A DNA stretch of 64,000 nucleotides, from NCBI RefSeq assembly GCF_017908035.1, contig NZ_JAEQMU010000004.1:248001-312000 (forward strand), written 5' to 3'. The translations under genes and the position numbers were made by a program. The DNA comes from Sphingobacterium tabacisoli (GTDB lineage: Bacteria; Bacteroidota; Bacteroidia; Sphingobacteriales; Sphingobacteriaceae). Positions 48,614 to 57,777 of this stretch are shown here, piece after piece. The notes below the pieces were generated by a model. The model worked only from the letters and a program-made list of their open reading frames with translations. It had not been told where the DNA came from and did no database searches. The number at the start of each line of letters is the position of its first letter. Position 1 is the first letter of the stretch.

Positions 48614-49288
48614 CTATATATCAACAGCTGAAGTAGCTATATAATATGCTCCACTTTTGCTCTCTACTCTTTTAATGGTAGGGAAATCTTTCAAATTAAC
48701 TTGTTCATGTAATATCGTTAAAACGACTATGGGCTTCACCCTGTTCTCGAAATCAACACAATTTTTTTTATATATTTCAAGCGGCGTTCTACCTTCTTGA
48801 AAATAGTCTTCTTCAAATACAGTCTTCAACCAATCTCTTACCTCTTGTATTTCTGATTCTGAATAACGCTGGTAAATATTTATATCATATTTTTGGTCAA
48901 TTAATTGGAACTCATCAATAAATACCTCTTTCTCCGAATCCATTTTTTTCATATCATAGACCACGTAATCCTCATATGTCTTTATAGAGATTTGATATAG
49001 GAAAGTTTCGGTTATATCGGCTTTTACACTAGGAAATAGGAGTCCTATTCCATCGATTTTTAAAGATCTTCCTGTTCTGAAAAAGTCGCTTATCATCCAT
49101 CTAATAAACTTAATCCGCTCTACTTTAGTCATAAAATCCAATGGCTTTCCCATCAAAAAAGACATTTCTTTTGGTGATAAATTCTGTGATATCCGATGTA
49201 TCAGCATTCGATAGTAAATTGCAATGTACATAGGGTAGCATTTGCGGGTATAAACTCTTATTTTCGGTTCATCATTCTTCTTTTTCAT
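48614..49288 (-). CDS. Hypothetical protein with N-terminal HTH-like segment
   Basis: A 224-residue protein of unknown function. Residues about 35-60 ('QNLSPKEMSFLMGKPLDFMT') look like the helix-turn-helix of XRE-like proteins that I associate with Bacteroidota. The rest is mixed charged alpha/beta with no membrane segment and a later 'IVVLTILHEQVNLKDFPTIK'. It is divergent from the small XRE-type gene at 49424 and lies on the opposite strand to the whole export array. It therefore seems to be an insertion or an independent regulatory pair, not part of the transporter. Confidence 0.6.
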   Translation of the reverse strand: MKKKNDEPKIRVYTRKCYPMYIAIYYRMLIHRISQNLSPKEMSFLMGKPLDFMTKVERIKFIRWMISDFFRTGRSLKIDGIGLLFPSVKADITETFLYQISIKTYEDYVVYDMKKMDSEKEVFIDEFQLIDQKYDINIYQRYSESEIQEVRDWLKTVFEEDYFQEGRTPLEIYKKNCVDFENRVKPIVVLTILHEQVNLKDFPTIKRVESKSGAYYIATSAVDI

Positions 49289-49291
49289 AAT

Positions 49292-49361
49292 TCAATATTT
49301 ACATTTGTATAGTTTATCAATACAAAAGAAAAGAAAAACAATCAATATTCAAAACATTTGT
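49292..49361. promoter_or_regulatory. Two copies of a TCAATATT...ACATTTGT element between divergent HTH genes
   Basis: TCAATATT followed by ACATTTGT occurs at 49292-49308 (1-nt spacer) and 49342-49361 (4-nt spacer), 50 bp apart in the 135-bp divergent gap. The first copy includes TACATTTG, a -7-like box for the plus-strand gene. It may be a promoter/operator repeated for the two genes. Confidence 0.35.
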
Positions 49362-49423
49362 TATAATAATAACTACATTTTATAAATTTATATATACATA
49401 CTAATAGATAAACGAAAAATAGC

Positions 49424-49645
49424 ATGACTAGACTTGGTGAATACTTAGCAAAAAAATCGGTAAATAAATCTATGATAGCACGTAAGACTGGACTCAGTAA
49501 AGCGAGAATAAACGAACTTACGATGACCGATACCTCCAAACTACGCTTAGATGAAATGTATCTGATTGCTTTGGCTATCGATACCAATCCTTGCGATATG
49601 ATGAATGTCTTATGCGAGGGTTTAGCATTACAGGAAGAGGAATAG
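49424..49645 (+). CDS. Small XRE-type HTH regulator
   Basis: A 73-residue protein that is little more than a Cro/C1-type helix-turn-helix: MTRLGEYLAKKSVNKSMIAR opens it, the recognition region is 'RKTGLSKARINELTM', and 'LRLDEMYLIALAIDTNPCDMM' is the fifth-helix region usual in this fold. It is divergently paired with the 48614 gene, 135 bp apart. Its target may be its own promoter region or the ATAGAGG boxes at 50059-50098. A role in the transporter array is not shown. Confidence 0.8.
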   Translation: MTRLGEYLAKKSVNKSMIARKTGLSKARINELTMTDTSKLRLDEMYLIALAIDTNPCDMMNVLCEGLALQEEE

Positions 49646-49710
49646 ACTTCTCTTCAAAGTCAAAACCTGATTAAATTAACACAAAAGAGCTTTCTAAAAA
49701 CCCTTTGTCG

Positions 49711-49752
49711 CTGTGCTTCTATGCTTCTAGTAATCGGCTCGCAGAAGCACAG
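49711..49752. repeat. 10-bp inverted repeat after the XRE gene
   Basis: CTGTGCTTCT (49711-49720) and AGAAGCACAG (49743-49752) are perfect arms around a 22-nt loop, 65 bp past the XRE-type stop. No T-run follows. Confidence 0.4.
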
Positions 49753-50058
49753 ATGAACAGAGAGTCTGCCCTAACTGTTGAATTTCTCCTCTATTGAACT
49801 TTAAATACTAATTTCACTTCCTAAAACCCATTAATTAAACTTCTCATATTTCTCTAGTCACAGGAGAATCCACTGAAACGCTTGCTCGAACTATATAAAG
49901 AAACACTTAGTTGTTGAAACAACATCATTACATCCCAATCTTGTCCCCCAGTCAGAACTCACAAAATTTGATTACTAATTTATGTCCAAAACGTTTTTAA
50001 CTTCTTTATGACAAGTTCTAAACAGACTCCTTATGGCTTATATATTTATAGTGATATC

Positions 50059-50098
50059 ATAGAGGTATAATAGAGGATTTATAGAGGGTTCATAGAGG
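50059..50098. repeat. Four ATAGAGG boxes at exact 11-bp steps
   Basis: ATAGAGG begins at 50059, 50070, 50081 and 50092, so the same box recurs once per helical turn with variable 4-bp spacers. Such phased direct repeats usually bind a protein in tandem. The nearest regulator gene is the XRE-type protein at 49424; the link is speculative. Confidence 0.6.
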
Positions 50099-50306
50099 TA
50101 AAACACTAGAAAGACTCAGTAATATCTCTCTTAAAATAGTAGCTACTCTCAGTTGTTATATAATCAAGATAGAACTTATAAATAATCAACCCCATTACTG
50201 TCACTAGTTAACGATTTGTATGATGTTGGACAGACTCTCTAAATACCTAAGAAAAAAATAGTTGCATGTGCTGATGTAAGTTCTAATTATTCTCAAAAAA
50301 CATTAT

Positions 50307-50343
50307 TGTCCATTAATGTACAGCTACTGTTCGAAAGCGGACA
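50307..50343. promoter_or_regulatory. Second pair of activator-type inverted repeats
   Basis: TGTCCATTAATGTACA (50307-50322) and TGTTCGAAAGCGGACA (50328-50343) share the pattern TGTYCR-N4-YGNACA and the exact 21-bp spacing of the pair at 38105-38141. This predicts that the same NtrC-type regulator controls the permease 4-6 unit. Confidence 0.7.
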
Positions 50344-50396
50344 ATAAAACACCAACCAAAAACAGCATAAATCTAACAATCAAACAGTTATCAAAA

Positions 50397-50411
50397 CGGC
50401 CTACAATTTGA
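50397..50411 (+). promoter_or_regulatory. Weak -24/-12-like element before permease 4
   Basis: CGGCCTACAATTTGA keeps GG and TTG of the sigma-54 consensus in canonical register (GG at 50398-50399, TTG at 50408-50410). It is 54 bp past the inverted-repeat pair, close to the 53 bp at the first locus. The leader to the ATG at 50450 would be about 28 nt. Confidence 0.4.
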
Positions 50412-50449
50412 AAGAATCATTAAACGGTTCAAATAAACATAATGTTGCA

Positions 50450-52867
50450 ATGAAACAAGCTATTTTTAGTACATGGAGAAATATTCGAAAGCGAAAACTA
50501 CAGACCTTCATACAGATAGGAAGTCTTACACTTGCCTTTGCGATCGGAATAATCCTTTTCCTATCAGCCAGCTTCGAATTATCCTTTGATCATTTTCATA
50601 ACCACATTGACCGTATCGGCGCACTCTACTTTCAGTCTCAAGAAGACCACAAAAATAATGCGGCCAGCACCATGCCTCTCCCCTTAGCATCTACCTTAAA
50701 AGAGGAACTTCCTTATATCGAAAAAGCGACACGTTGGGGCAACGGAGGATTAGTTCTGAGAACAGATCAAAAAGAAATAAACATAGGAACACGTTATGTC
50801 GATCCCGACTTCTTTTCCATGTTTAATTTCGAATTTCAGATGGGGAATAATCATGCGCTAGATGATCTCAATAATATTGTCCTTACACAATCTACTGCCG
50901 AGAATCTTTTTGGAAATACAGATAAAAGCATTATCGGCCGCCAGATTGAAGTCAATATAAATGGTCAATGGCAGAACATGCAAGTTTCTGCGATCTTAAA
51001 AGATCCGCCTCGAAATTCCAGTCTGTCATTCAAATCCTTGCTAAGGTTTGAAAAATTCCCAAATGCTTTTGATAAAAACAGCTGGTCTAATAAAAACCAT
51101 GATGTATTTGTGCTTAGTCAAACACCAAGCATCGATGCCCAGTCGTTCGCTGTCGCCGCAAAATCCTTCACGACCAAATACTTTGCTGACGATATAGCAA
51201 AGCTTAAGCGCGACGGCACAAGTCCTAACAAAGATGGCAGTTATCTTGCTCTCTCCTTAATTCCTTTCAAAAACTATCATCTCAATGACCTACAGATAGG
51301 AAATCCTAATAGCCCCCTACTTCCGAAGCTGCTGCTGGGATTAGCACTGTTGATCCTTATTATATCGGGCAGCAATTTTATCAATATACAACTGGTCAAC
51401 TCTGTATCCCGTAGTCAAGAAGTTGCCATTAGAAAGACCCTTGGAGGCAGTATATTACAGATTACTGTGCAACTGTGGTTAGAGACACTGATTTGTTGTT
51501 TACTATCGCTTGGGCTCGGTCTATTGTTAGCTTGGTCTTTGATCCCTTTCTATAACAGCAATACCCATTATCGATTGGCAATCATCGACCTTTTTACCTG
51601 GAGGCATGTCCTTATAACCCTACTTTCTTTTTTGACAATCAGTATCGTTGCAGGTGGTTATCCAGCATTACGTATTACTAGAGAAAGTATCTTATCCTTA
51701 GTAAAAGGCAACTCGGGTATACGTAACCGTTGGAATATACAACGCATATTACCGCTGATTCAATTTACAATAGCCATCGTTCTAGTTGTATGCAGTGTCG
51801 TTCTCGTCTTACAGATCAATCATGTAAAGCATCTCCCTTTGGGTTTTGAGAAACAGGAAGTCATCAGTATTCCAATCGGTCCAAAATTAGATGGCAATCA
51901 GGCTTTACATAGAATGCGACAGGCTTCCTTGGGTAATCCATTTATTATGAGTGTGACGGGATCAGACATTAATTTGGGATTGGGGCGCGATGGCAGTCAG
52001 TCTAACTCTCAATTGGGATTTGATTATCAAGGCAAGGGATATAGCACCAATTGGCAACGTGTAGATCTTGATTATTTCAGCACCTTAGAGATACCGCTGG
52101 TCGCTGGCCGCAGCTTCTCAGCAGATCGACCGACAGACTCCACAGCACTGGTCATTAATGAGCAGATGGCGGCGCAGCTCGGAGGCATAGAGCATGTATT
52201 AAATAAGCAATTACCCTTATTTGATAAGCAAATGACGGTAATCGGTGTTGCAAAAGATTACAATTTCAAAGACCTGAAACAAAGAATAGAACCTCTTTCT
52301 CTATTTATGGATCCAGATCTAGGGTTTAACATCAAATATATACTGGTACGTATAAAATCAGGCAACTTGATCCAATCCCTCCAAGAGGTCGAAGGTATCT
52401 GGAAAACTATTGATACCGACTATAAAAACAATGCTTCGTATCTTGACGAGAATACAGACCGGATGTATGAACAGGAGCAACAAATGATGAAGATAATAAG
52501 TGTAGGAGGAGTTATTGCAGTTATTATTGCCTGCATGGGACTCTTTGCGGCTACATTGGTTGCTATCAGTGCACGTGTCAAGGAAATCGGCATCCGCAAG
52601 GTACTGGGTAGTTCGATATGGAAACTGGTGATCTTATTGTCGAAAGATTTTCTGCAGATTGTCCTGATCGCATTACTCATCGGTCTACCTATAGCTTGGT
52701 ATCTTTCTCAAGAATGGCTTAGCAGCTTCTCTTATCGTTTTAATTTTCACTTTGGAATCTTGTTTTTCTGCGCACTCGCCGTACTAGCTCTAGCAGCTAT
52801 TACGATAGGAATGCATACTATAAAAGCGGCGAGTACGAAACCAGTAAATGCACTTAAAGATGAATAA
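50450..52867 (+). CDS. MacB-like FtsX-domain permease 4
   Basis: An 805-residue permease starting MKQAIFSTWRNIRKRKLQ at 50450. A TTG at 50408 would extend it by 14 polar residues and would run across the promoter-like element, so it is rejected. Layout as in permease 1, with first FtsX core 'QEVAIRKTLGGSILQITVQL' (the least conserved of the six) and second 'KEIGIRKVLGSSIWKL', ending STKPVNALKDE. It opens the second transcription unit. Its stop overlaps the next start by 8 bp (ATGAATAA). Confidence 0.92.
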   Translation: MKQAIFSTWRNIRKRKLQTFIQIGSLTLAFAIGIILFLSASFELSFDHFHNHIDRIGALYFQSQEDHKNNAASTMPLPLASTLKEELPYIEKATRWGNGGLVLRTDQKEINIGTRYVDPDFFSMFNFEFQMGNNHALDDLNNIVLTQSTAENLFGNTDKSIIGRQIEVNINGQWQNMQVSAILKDPPRNSSLSFKSLLRFEKFPNAFDKNSWSNKNHDVFVLSQTPSIDAQSFAVAAKSFTTKYFADDIAKLKRDGTSPNKDGSYLALSLIPFKNYHLNDLQIGNPNSPLLPKLLLGLALLILIISGSNFINIQLVNSVSRSQEVAIRKTLGGSILQITVQLWLETLICCLLSLGLGLLLAWSLIPFYNSNTHYRLAIIDLFTWRHVLITLLSFLTISIVAGGYPALRITRESILSLVKGNSGIRNRWNIQRILPLIQFTIAIVLVVCSVVLVLQINHVKHLPLGFEKQEVISIPIGPKLDGNQALHRMRQASLGNPFIMSVTGSDINLGLGRDGSQSNSQLGFDYQGKGYSTNWQRVDLDYFSTLEIPLVAGRSFSADRPTDSTALVINEQMAAQLGGIEHVLNKQLPLFDKQMTVIGVAKDYNFKDLKQRIEPLSLFMDPDLGFNIKYILVRIKSGNLIQSLQEVEGIWKTIDTDYKNNASYLDENTDRMYEQEQQMMKIISVGGVIAVIIACMGLFAATLVAISARVKEIGIRKVLGSSIWKLVILLSKDFLQIVLIALLIGLPIAWYLSQEWLSSFSYRFNFHFGILFFCALAVLALAAITIGMHTIKAASTKPVNALKDE

Positions 52868-55223
52868 TCACCTTAAAATAGCCTATCGAAGCCTTTTAAA
52901 GAACAAAGGTTATACAGCCATCAATATTATCGGGCTGTCCACAGCCATAGTGGCTGTACTGTTTATCGGTATCTGGATTCAGAACCAATTCCTCTATGAT
53001 AATTTTTATCCCAATAAAACCAGTATTTATAAGCTTTACAATCGTTCAGAAAATCAAGGTCAAATTTACGTTGGCGATATCACGATGGCACCTGCCGCTG
53101 CTATTTTAAAAAGCGAATATCCAGAAGTCGAATACAGCGCCCGTCTTTATTGGACTACAGAAAACCTGATCACAACAGGAGACACCAAAGTAAAATCGAA
53201 CGGTAACGAGGTCGATCCAGACTTTATAAAAATATTCAGTTTTCCTGTTATAGAGGGATCTTCTGAGAGTATGCTCAACTCCCCCAATAACATCGTACTA
53301 ACGGAGCAGCTGGCCAAAAGTCTATTTGGTAATACACCAGCATTGAATAAGGTGGTACAGTTTGATTCGGGAGAATCCTACAAAGTTTCCGGTGTTCTAG
53401 AAGACCTTCCTTCCTATACGGATTTTAACTTTAAATATCTTGTTCCTCTGAACGAAAACAAAACAAAAGATTATGGTTCAAATTGGAACACGAATACATA
53501 CTATACCTTTCTCCGTTTAAAGACAGGAAGCGATGTCGAACAGTTTAACAACAAGATCAGCTCCCTCGTACACGACAATGCCGCAGATCTAAAAGGTACT
53601 TCGGTATTTTTATATCCACAATCTAAGACACATCTTTATTCCAAATTTAGAGACGGAATCCCCAACGGTGGTAAGATAGACCAAATCCGCTTAGTGGGAG
53701 TAATCGGATTACTCATACTCGTCATTGCCTGTATTAATTTCGTCAACTTGAGTACAGCTCGCGCTCAAAAGCGCAGTAAAGAAATAGGAGTACGTAAAAT
53801 TGTAGGTGCTACTAAACTCGTCTTGGTAAAGCAATTTCTTACTGAATCCATACTACTTACCATAATATCTGGCACTACTGCTCTTCTGATCGCTCTAGGA
53901 GCTTTACCTGTATTCAACCGTGTTCTAGGTCAAGCATTGTTTATCGAATGGAGCAACCCAATAGTATGGGCGATACTCATCGTATTTTTATTACTTACAG
54001 GTTTACTTGCTGGTATATATCCAGCTTTCGTACTATCGACAATCCAACCTATAAAATCCCTAAAGGTAAGCTTAAAGAGAAACCGCTTACTCAACTTCAG
54101 AGAAGTTTTAGTTGTCCTTCAATTTAGCATAGCTGTAATCCTAATCATAGCGACTATGGTCATCCGGCAACAGATAACCTTTGCCGGAGAAAGAGAAGTG
54201 GGGTATCATGCCGATCAGTTGATAGAGATCCCTATTGAGGGAAATATAGAACAACATTACCAAGCTATTAAAACAGAGCTTATCAACAATAGAACGGCTA
54301 GTCATATCACCCGTACGGGCTGGACGGTCACTGCAGACAATGCTTCTTCCAGCGGCAATTTTTCTTGGGAAAAAGCAACTCCTGAACAACAGAAAAACAC
54401 TGTATTCACGATCCTTCGGGTATCTGGAGATGACTTTGTCCATACATTAGGCTTGACACTTCTTGAAGGAAGGGATATCAACTACGAAACCCTACTAGCG
54501 GATAGCACGGCAGTTCTTCTCAATGAGACGGCCATCAAGACTATGGGGCTACAAAATCCAATTGGCAAATATTTCAAATGGGGGGATGCAACTTTTACTA
54601 TTGTAGGGATCGTCAAAGACTATATAAGCGGATCACCTTATCAAACGATACGCCCTCTACTGATCCACCCCTCCAAAAGGTATCTACAAAATATGCTGAT
54701 ACGTACAAACGAACAATTCGATGCCAAACAGAATTTGGCTCACATAGAAACGGTAATCAAGAAATTTAATCCGAACTATCCTTTTAATTACCAATTCGTC
54801 AATGAGCAGTTTGCCAGAAAATTCAAACAACAGGAACAGATAGGAAATCTCACTTTTGTTTTTTCCTTACTCGCTATTATTATTTCCTGTTTAGGCCTAT
54901 TTGGACTCGCGGCCTACATCACCGAAACACGGACAAAAGAAATCGGTATCCGAAAAGTACTAGGAGCATCGATCAATAACATCAATATACTGCTCTCGAA
55001 GGATTTTATTAAACTAGTCATTATAGCCATTTTGATCGGTGCGCCTATAGCTTGGTGGAGCATGAACCAATGGCTCAACGATTTTGCCTATCGTATACAT
55101 ATCGGATGGTGGCTTATTGCATCGGCTGGTATCATGGCCGTTATAGTTGCTCTTGTCACTGTCAACGTGCAATCCTTAAGAGCTGCTAGAACGAATCCTA
55201 TAAAGTCTTTGAGAGATGAATAA
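52860..55223 (+). CDS. MacB-like FtsX-domain permease 5
   Basis: A 787-residue permease starting MNNHLKIAYRSLLKNKGYT at 52860, overlapping permease 4 by 8 bp, so translation is probably coupled. An upstream in-frame ATG at 52848 adds four residues inside permease 4 and is less likely. First FtsX core 'KEIGVRKIVGATKLVLVKQF', second 'KEIGIRKVLGASINNINILL', ending TNPIKSLRDE. It resembles permease 2 most closely in its core motifs (KEIGVRK), which suggests that the unit arose by block duplication. Confidence 0.93.
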   Translation: MNNHLKIAYRSLLKNKGYTAINIIGLSTAIVAVLFIGIWIQNQFLYDNFYPNKTSIYKLYNRSENQGQIYVGDITMAPAAAILKSEYPEVEYSARLYWTTENLITTGDTKVKSNGNEVDPDFIKIFSFPVIEGSSESMLNSPNNIVLTEQLAKSLFGNTPALNKVVQFDSGESYKVSGVLEDLPSYTDFNFKYLVPLNENKTKDYGSNWNTNTYYTFLRLKTGSDVEQFNNKISSLVHDNAADLKGTSVFLYPQSKTHLYSKFRDGIPNGGKIDQIRLVGVIGLLILVIACINFVNLSTARAQKRSKEIGVRKIVGATKLVLVKQFLTESILLTIISGTTALLIALGALPVFNRVLGQALFIEWSNPIVWAILIVFLLLTGLLAGIYPAFVLSTIQPIKSLKVSLKRNRLLNFREVLVVLQFSIAVILIIATMVIRQQITFAGEREVGYHADQLIEIPIEGNIEQHYQAIKTELINNRTASHITRTGWTVTADNASSSGNFSWEKATPEQQKNTVFTILRVSGDDFVHTLGLTLLEGRDINYETLLADSTAVLLNETAIKTMGLQNPIGKYFKWGDATFTIVGIVKDYISGSPYQTIRPLLIHPSKRYLQNMLIRTNEQFDAKQNLAHIETVIKKFNPNYPFNYQFVNEQFARKFKQQEQIGNLTFVFSLLAIIISCLGLFGLAAYITETRTKEIGIRKVLGASINNINILLSKDFIKLVIIAILIGAPIAWWSMNQWLNDFAYRIHIGWWLIASAGIMAVIVALVTVNVQSLRAARTNPIKSLRDE

Positions 55224-55244
55224 CAATAATCAAAACAGCCAAAG

Positions 55245-57626
55245 ATGATAAGACATTTTTTTATAACAGCAATCCGTCATCTGTCCAAACATAAAAAACA
55301 TACGCTGCTCAACGTATGGGGATTGGCGTTGGCTATAGCATGCTGTCTGTTCATTTATACCTTCGTTGTATACCAACTCGGCTTTGACCGTTTCCACCGA
55401 CAAAGTGACCGCATATTCATGATTGTACAGGATCTGAAACTGGAGCAACTCGAGCATAGTAAGGGCGGATCTTATGCTATGTACACTGCTATTGAAAAAG
55501 AAATCCCACAGGTAGAACATGTCACCCTATATATGGATAAGCAGGATCTCACGCTTAAAATAAACAATAAGTTATTTAAAACAGAAGGCAAAGCTGCATT
55601 TACAAATGCTACCTATTTTGACATCTTAAATTTTCCATGGCTGGCAGGAGATGTCCAACAGTTGAATGAACCGAATACTGTCGCACTAACCAAGGCTATC
55701 GCTGAAAGATATTTCGGCACTACAGATGCCATTGGTAAGACCATCTGGGTGGAAAGCCAGCATCCGGTTACCGTGGTCGGAATTATTGACGACAGTAGAA
55801 GAAACTCGGACTTCCGCTCCGAAATCTACTTTGCATTAGCATCAGTCAAAGAACTTAAGGGAATTAAGGAGGACGGTACCTTTAACAATTGGGGCTATAC
55901 CCATACCAGTAATAATATTCTAATGTCCTTGCGCCAGTCTAATGCAAAGTCTTTGGTAGAAAAAAGTCTGCACGATCTCGTGGCTAAACATTGGCACAAA
56001 GATGTGCTTGAGTACTATTCGTACAGACTATTAGGATTACCGGACTTTCACTTTGATAAAGATTACGGTAGCGGTACGCAAAAGTCGCTATTGTTGATCC
56101 TTGGCAGCATTGGTCTTGGCATACTGGGAATGGCCTCTGTAAATTATATCAATATGACCTCTGCCCAACAACTATACCGAAGCACAGAAATGGGAATACG
56201 GAAGGCATTAGGAGGGACAAAAAAACAATTGTTCCTGCAATTTACGATAGAGACCTTATTGTTGTCACTTATCGCCTTAATACTAGCTTGGCTATTGTTT
56301 TTTATCGCATTCGACTGGGCAAATAAATATCTCTTCTTAGCAGATCCTATTCAGCGAATACCTCTGGGATCTTCCTTGATTATATCCCTACTATTATGGT
56401 GGGGAATAGCCATACTGACCAGTATTTATCCGAGTCTATTCCTTAAACAGTTACATATACAGACCGGGATAAAGAAGCTAGCACTAGGCCGATGGAACAT
56501 TACTCAACGGACACTAGTCGTACTTCAAAACTCAATTGCTCTCTTATTGGTTACAGGCACTATTGTAATCGTGAGCCAGGTCCGCTATTTAAAAAATACC
56601 GACAAGGGCTTTGACCGGTCATCGGCCCTGATTATTCCTATAAAAAGCGAAATGTGGAGTCAAAAAGAAAAAATATCTAATCTATTACGAGAAAACCCTG
56701 CAATAATCAGCTATTCCTTTTGCGATAATCCACCATCATATGATAAAGTATGGGGCGGTACTGTACAATTTGATGATAATGCAGAATGGGAAACCTGGGC
56801 TCCACGATTTGCAATTGGAGATAGTTCCTATCTGCGTACTTTCGGCATTCACTTGTTGGCCGGAAATAATTTTAATCACGACATGAAAAATCCACAATTC
56901 TTGATTAATGAGACTATGCTTAACAAATTAGGTTATACGCATGCGCAGGATATTATCGGCAAGAATCTTATGGCCGGCGGATTGAATGACCAACATAAAG
57001 GCAAGATCATAGGTGTAGTCGCCGATTTCAGTACACACTCCTTAAATGAAGCTATAGCGCCCACAGTATTGGGGTATAATGAAACACGGTTTAAAAATAT
57101 CGCTATAAAATACGCGGGAACAGCATCGAGCAGGCTACTGAACACTCTAGAACAACAATGGAAAAGCTTATACCCGAATGAGGTCTTTGAATATCACTTT
57201 TATGATGAACAGATTGCCAATCTCTATAAAAAGGAAGCGCTATTGGAAAAACTGATCTGGATTGCCGCGATGCTGTCTATTACAATCAGTACATTCGGCT
57301 TTTTAGGACTTCTATCCGTCATAATTGCCAAGCGAACCAAAGAAATCGGCATACGGAAAGTTTTGGGTTCGAGCAATGTGGGTATCTTTCAACTGTTGGC
57401 AAAAGACTTTGTGCGCTGGGTACTGATTGCCTTTCTAATTTCTGCTCCTGTAGCTTGGTATCTGCTCAGTAAATGGCTGGAAGATTTTACCTACCATATA
57501 ACGCTAAGCTGGTGGATGTTTGTCTTGACTGGGATAATAGGTATTTTTACAACCTTACTCACCATCAGCTTTCAATCATTCAAAGCCGCAAAAACGAATC
57601 CGGTAAACTCGCTTAGAGACGAATGA
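55245..57626 (+). CDS. MacB-like FtsX-domain permease 6
   Basis: A 793-residue permease, 21 bp after permease 5. N-terminal helix 'LLNVWGLALAIACCLFIYTF', first FtsX core 'TEMGIRKALGGTKKQLFLQF', second 'KEIGIRKVLGSSNVGIFQLL', ending TNPVNSLRDE. It is the last permease of the array and is followed, after the 7-bp tandem repeat block, by the second ATPase. Confidence 0.93.
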   Translation: MIRHFFITAIRHLSKHKKHTLLNVWGLALAIACCLFIYTFVVYQLGFDRFHRQSDRIFMIVQDLKLEQLEHSKGGSYAMYTAIEKEIPQVEHVTLYMDKQDLTLKINNKLFKTEGKAAFTNATYFDILNFPWLAGDVQQLNEPNTVALTKAIAERYFGTTDAIGKTIWVESQHPVTVVGIIDDSRRNSDFRSEIYFALASVKELKGIKEDGTFNNWGYTHTSNNILMSLRQSNAKSLVEKSLHDLVAKHWHKDVLEYYSYRLLGLPDFHFDKDYGSGTQKSLLLILGSIGLGILGMASVNYINMTSAQQLYRSTEMGIRKALGGTKKQLFLQFTIETLLLSLIALILAWLLFFIAFDWANKYLFLADPIQRIPLGSSLIISLLLWWGIAILTSIYPSLFLKQLHIQTGIKKLALGRWNITQRTLVVLQNSIALLLVTGTIVIVSQVRYLKNTDKGFDRSSALIIPIKSEMWSQKEKISNLLRENPAIISYSFCDNPPSYDKVWGGTVQFDDNAEWETWAPRFAIGDSSYLRTFGIHLLAGNNFNHDMKNPQFLINETMLNKLGYTHAQDIIGKNLMAGGLNDQHKGKIIGVVADFSTHSLNEAIAPTVLGYNETRFKNIAIKYAGTASSRLLNTLEQQWKSLYPNEVFEYHFYDEQIANLYKKEALLEKLIWIAAMLSITISTFGFLGLLSVIIAKRTKEIGIRKVLGSSNVGIFQLLAKDFVRWVLIAFLISAPVAWYLLSKWLEDFTYHITLSWWMFVLTGIIGIFTTLLTISFQSFKAAKTNPVNSLRDE

Positions 57627-57653
57627 CCGAAACAAAGTAGCTGTTTACAGCAC

Positions 57654-57772
57654 TAAATACTAAATACTAAATACTAAATACTAAATACTAAATACTAAAT
57701 ACTAAATACTAAATACTAAATACTAAATACTAAATACTAAATACTAAATACTAAATACTAAATACTAAATAC
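57654..57772 (+). repeat. Seventeen perfect TAAATAC repeats before the second ATPase
   Basis: TAAATAC is repeated 17 times without error and stops 5 bp before the ATG at 57778 (preceded by a partial AC, followed by TAAAA). The unit length is not a multiple of three and contains a stop in each frame. Its place in the ribosome-binding and leader region suggests that copy-number slippage could tune expression of the ATPase. Confidence 0.95.
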
Positions 57773-57777
57773 TAAAA

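Larger units (their letters stand above)
49646..50449. other. 804-bp noncoding region before permease 4
   Basis: No ORF with coding character is seen. In order it holds a 10-bp inverted repeat (49711-49752), four ATAGAGG boxes at 11-bp steps (50059-50098), a pair of activator-type inverted repeats (50307-50343) and a -24/-12-like sequence (50397-50411). The size and content mark it as the control region of the second half of the export array. A small RNA cannot be excluded. Confidence 0.6.

Noticed and set aside
48614..49645. Firm call as a toxin-antitoxin system
   Set aside because: Divergent instead of co-directional, and neither protein has a recognisable toxin motif.
49987..49996. AAAACGTTTT palindrome resembling the uronate operator
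   Set aside because: Only 10 bp, in an AT-rich noncoding region far from uronate genes; likely chance.
50408..50449. TTG start for permease 4
   Set aside because: Adds polar residues before the conserved N-terminus and covers the -12-like element; ATG at 50450 matches the paralogues.
57654..57772. CRISPR-like repeat array
   Set aside because: Seven-bp units with no spacers; a simple tandem repeat.
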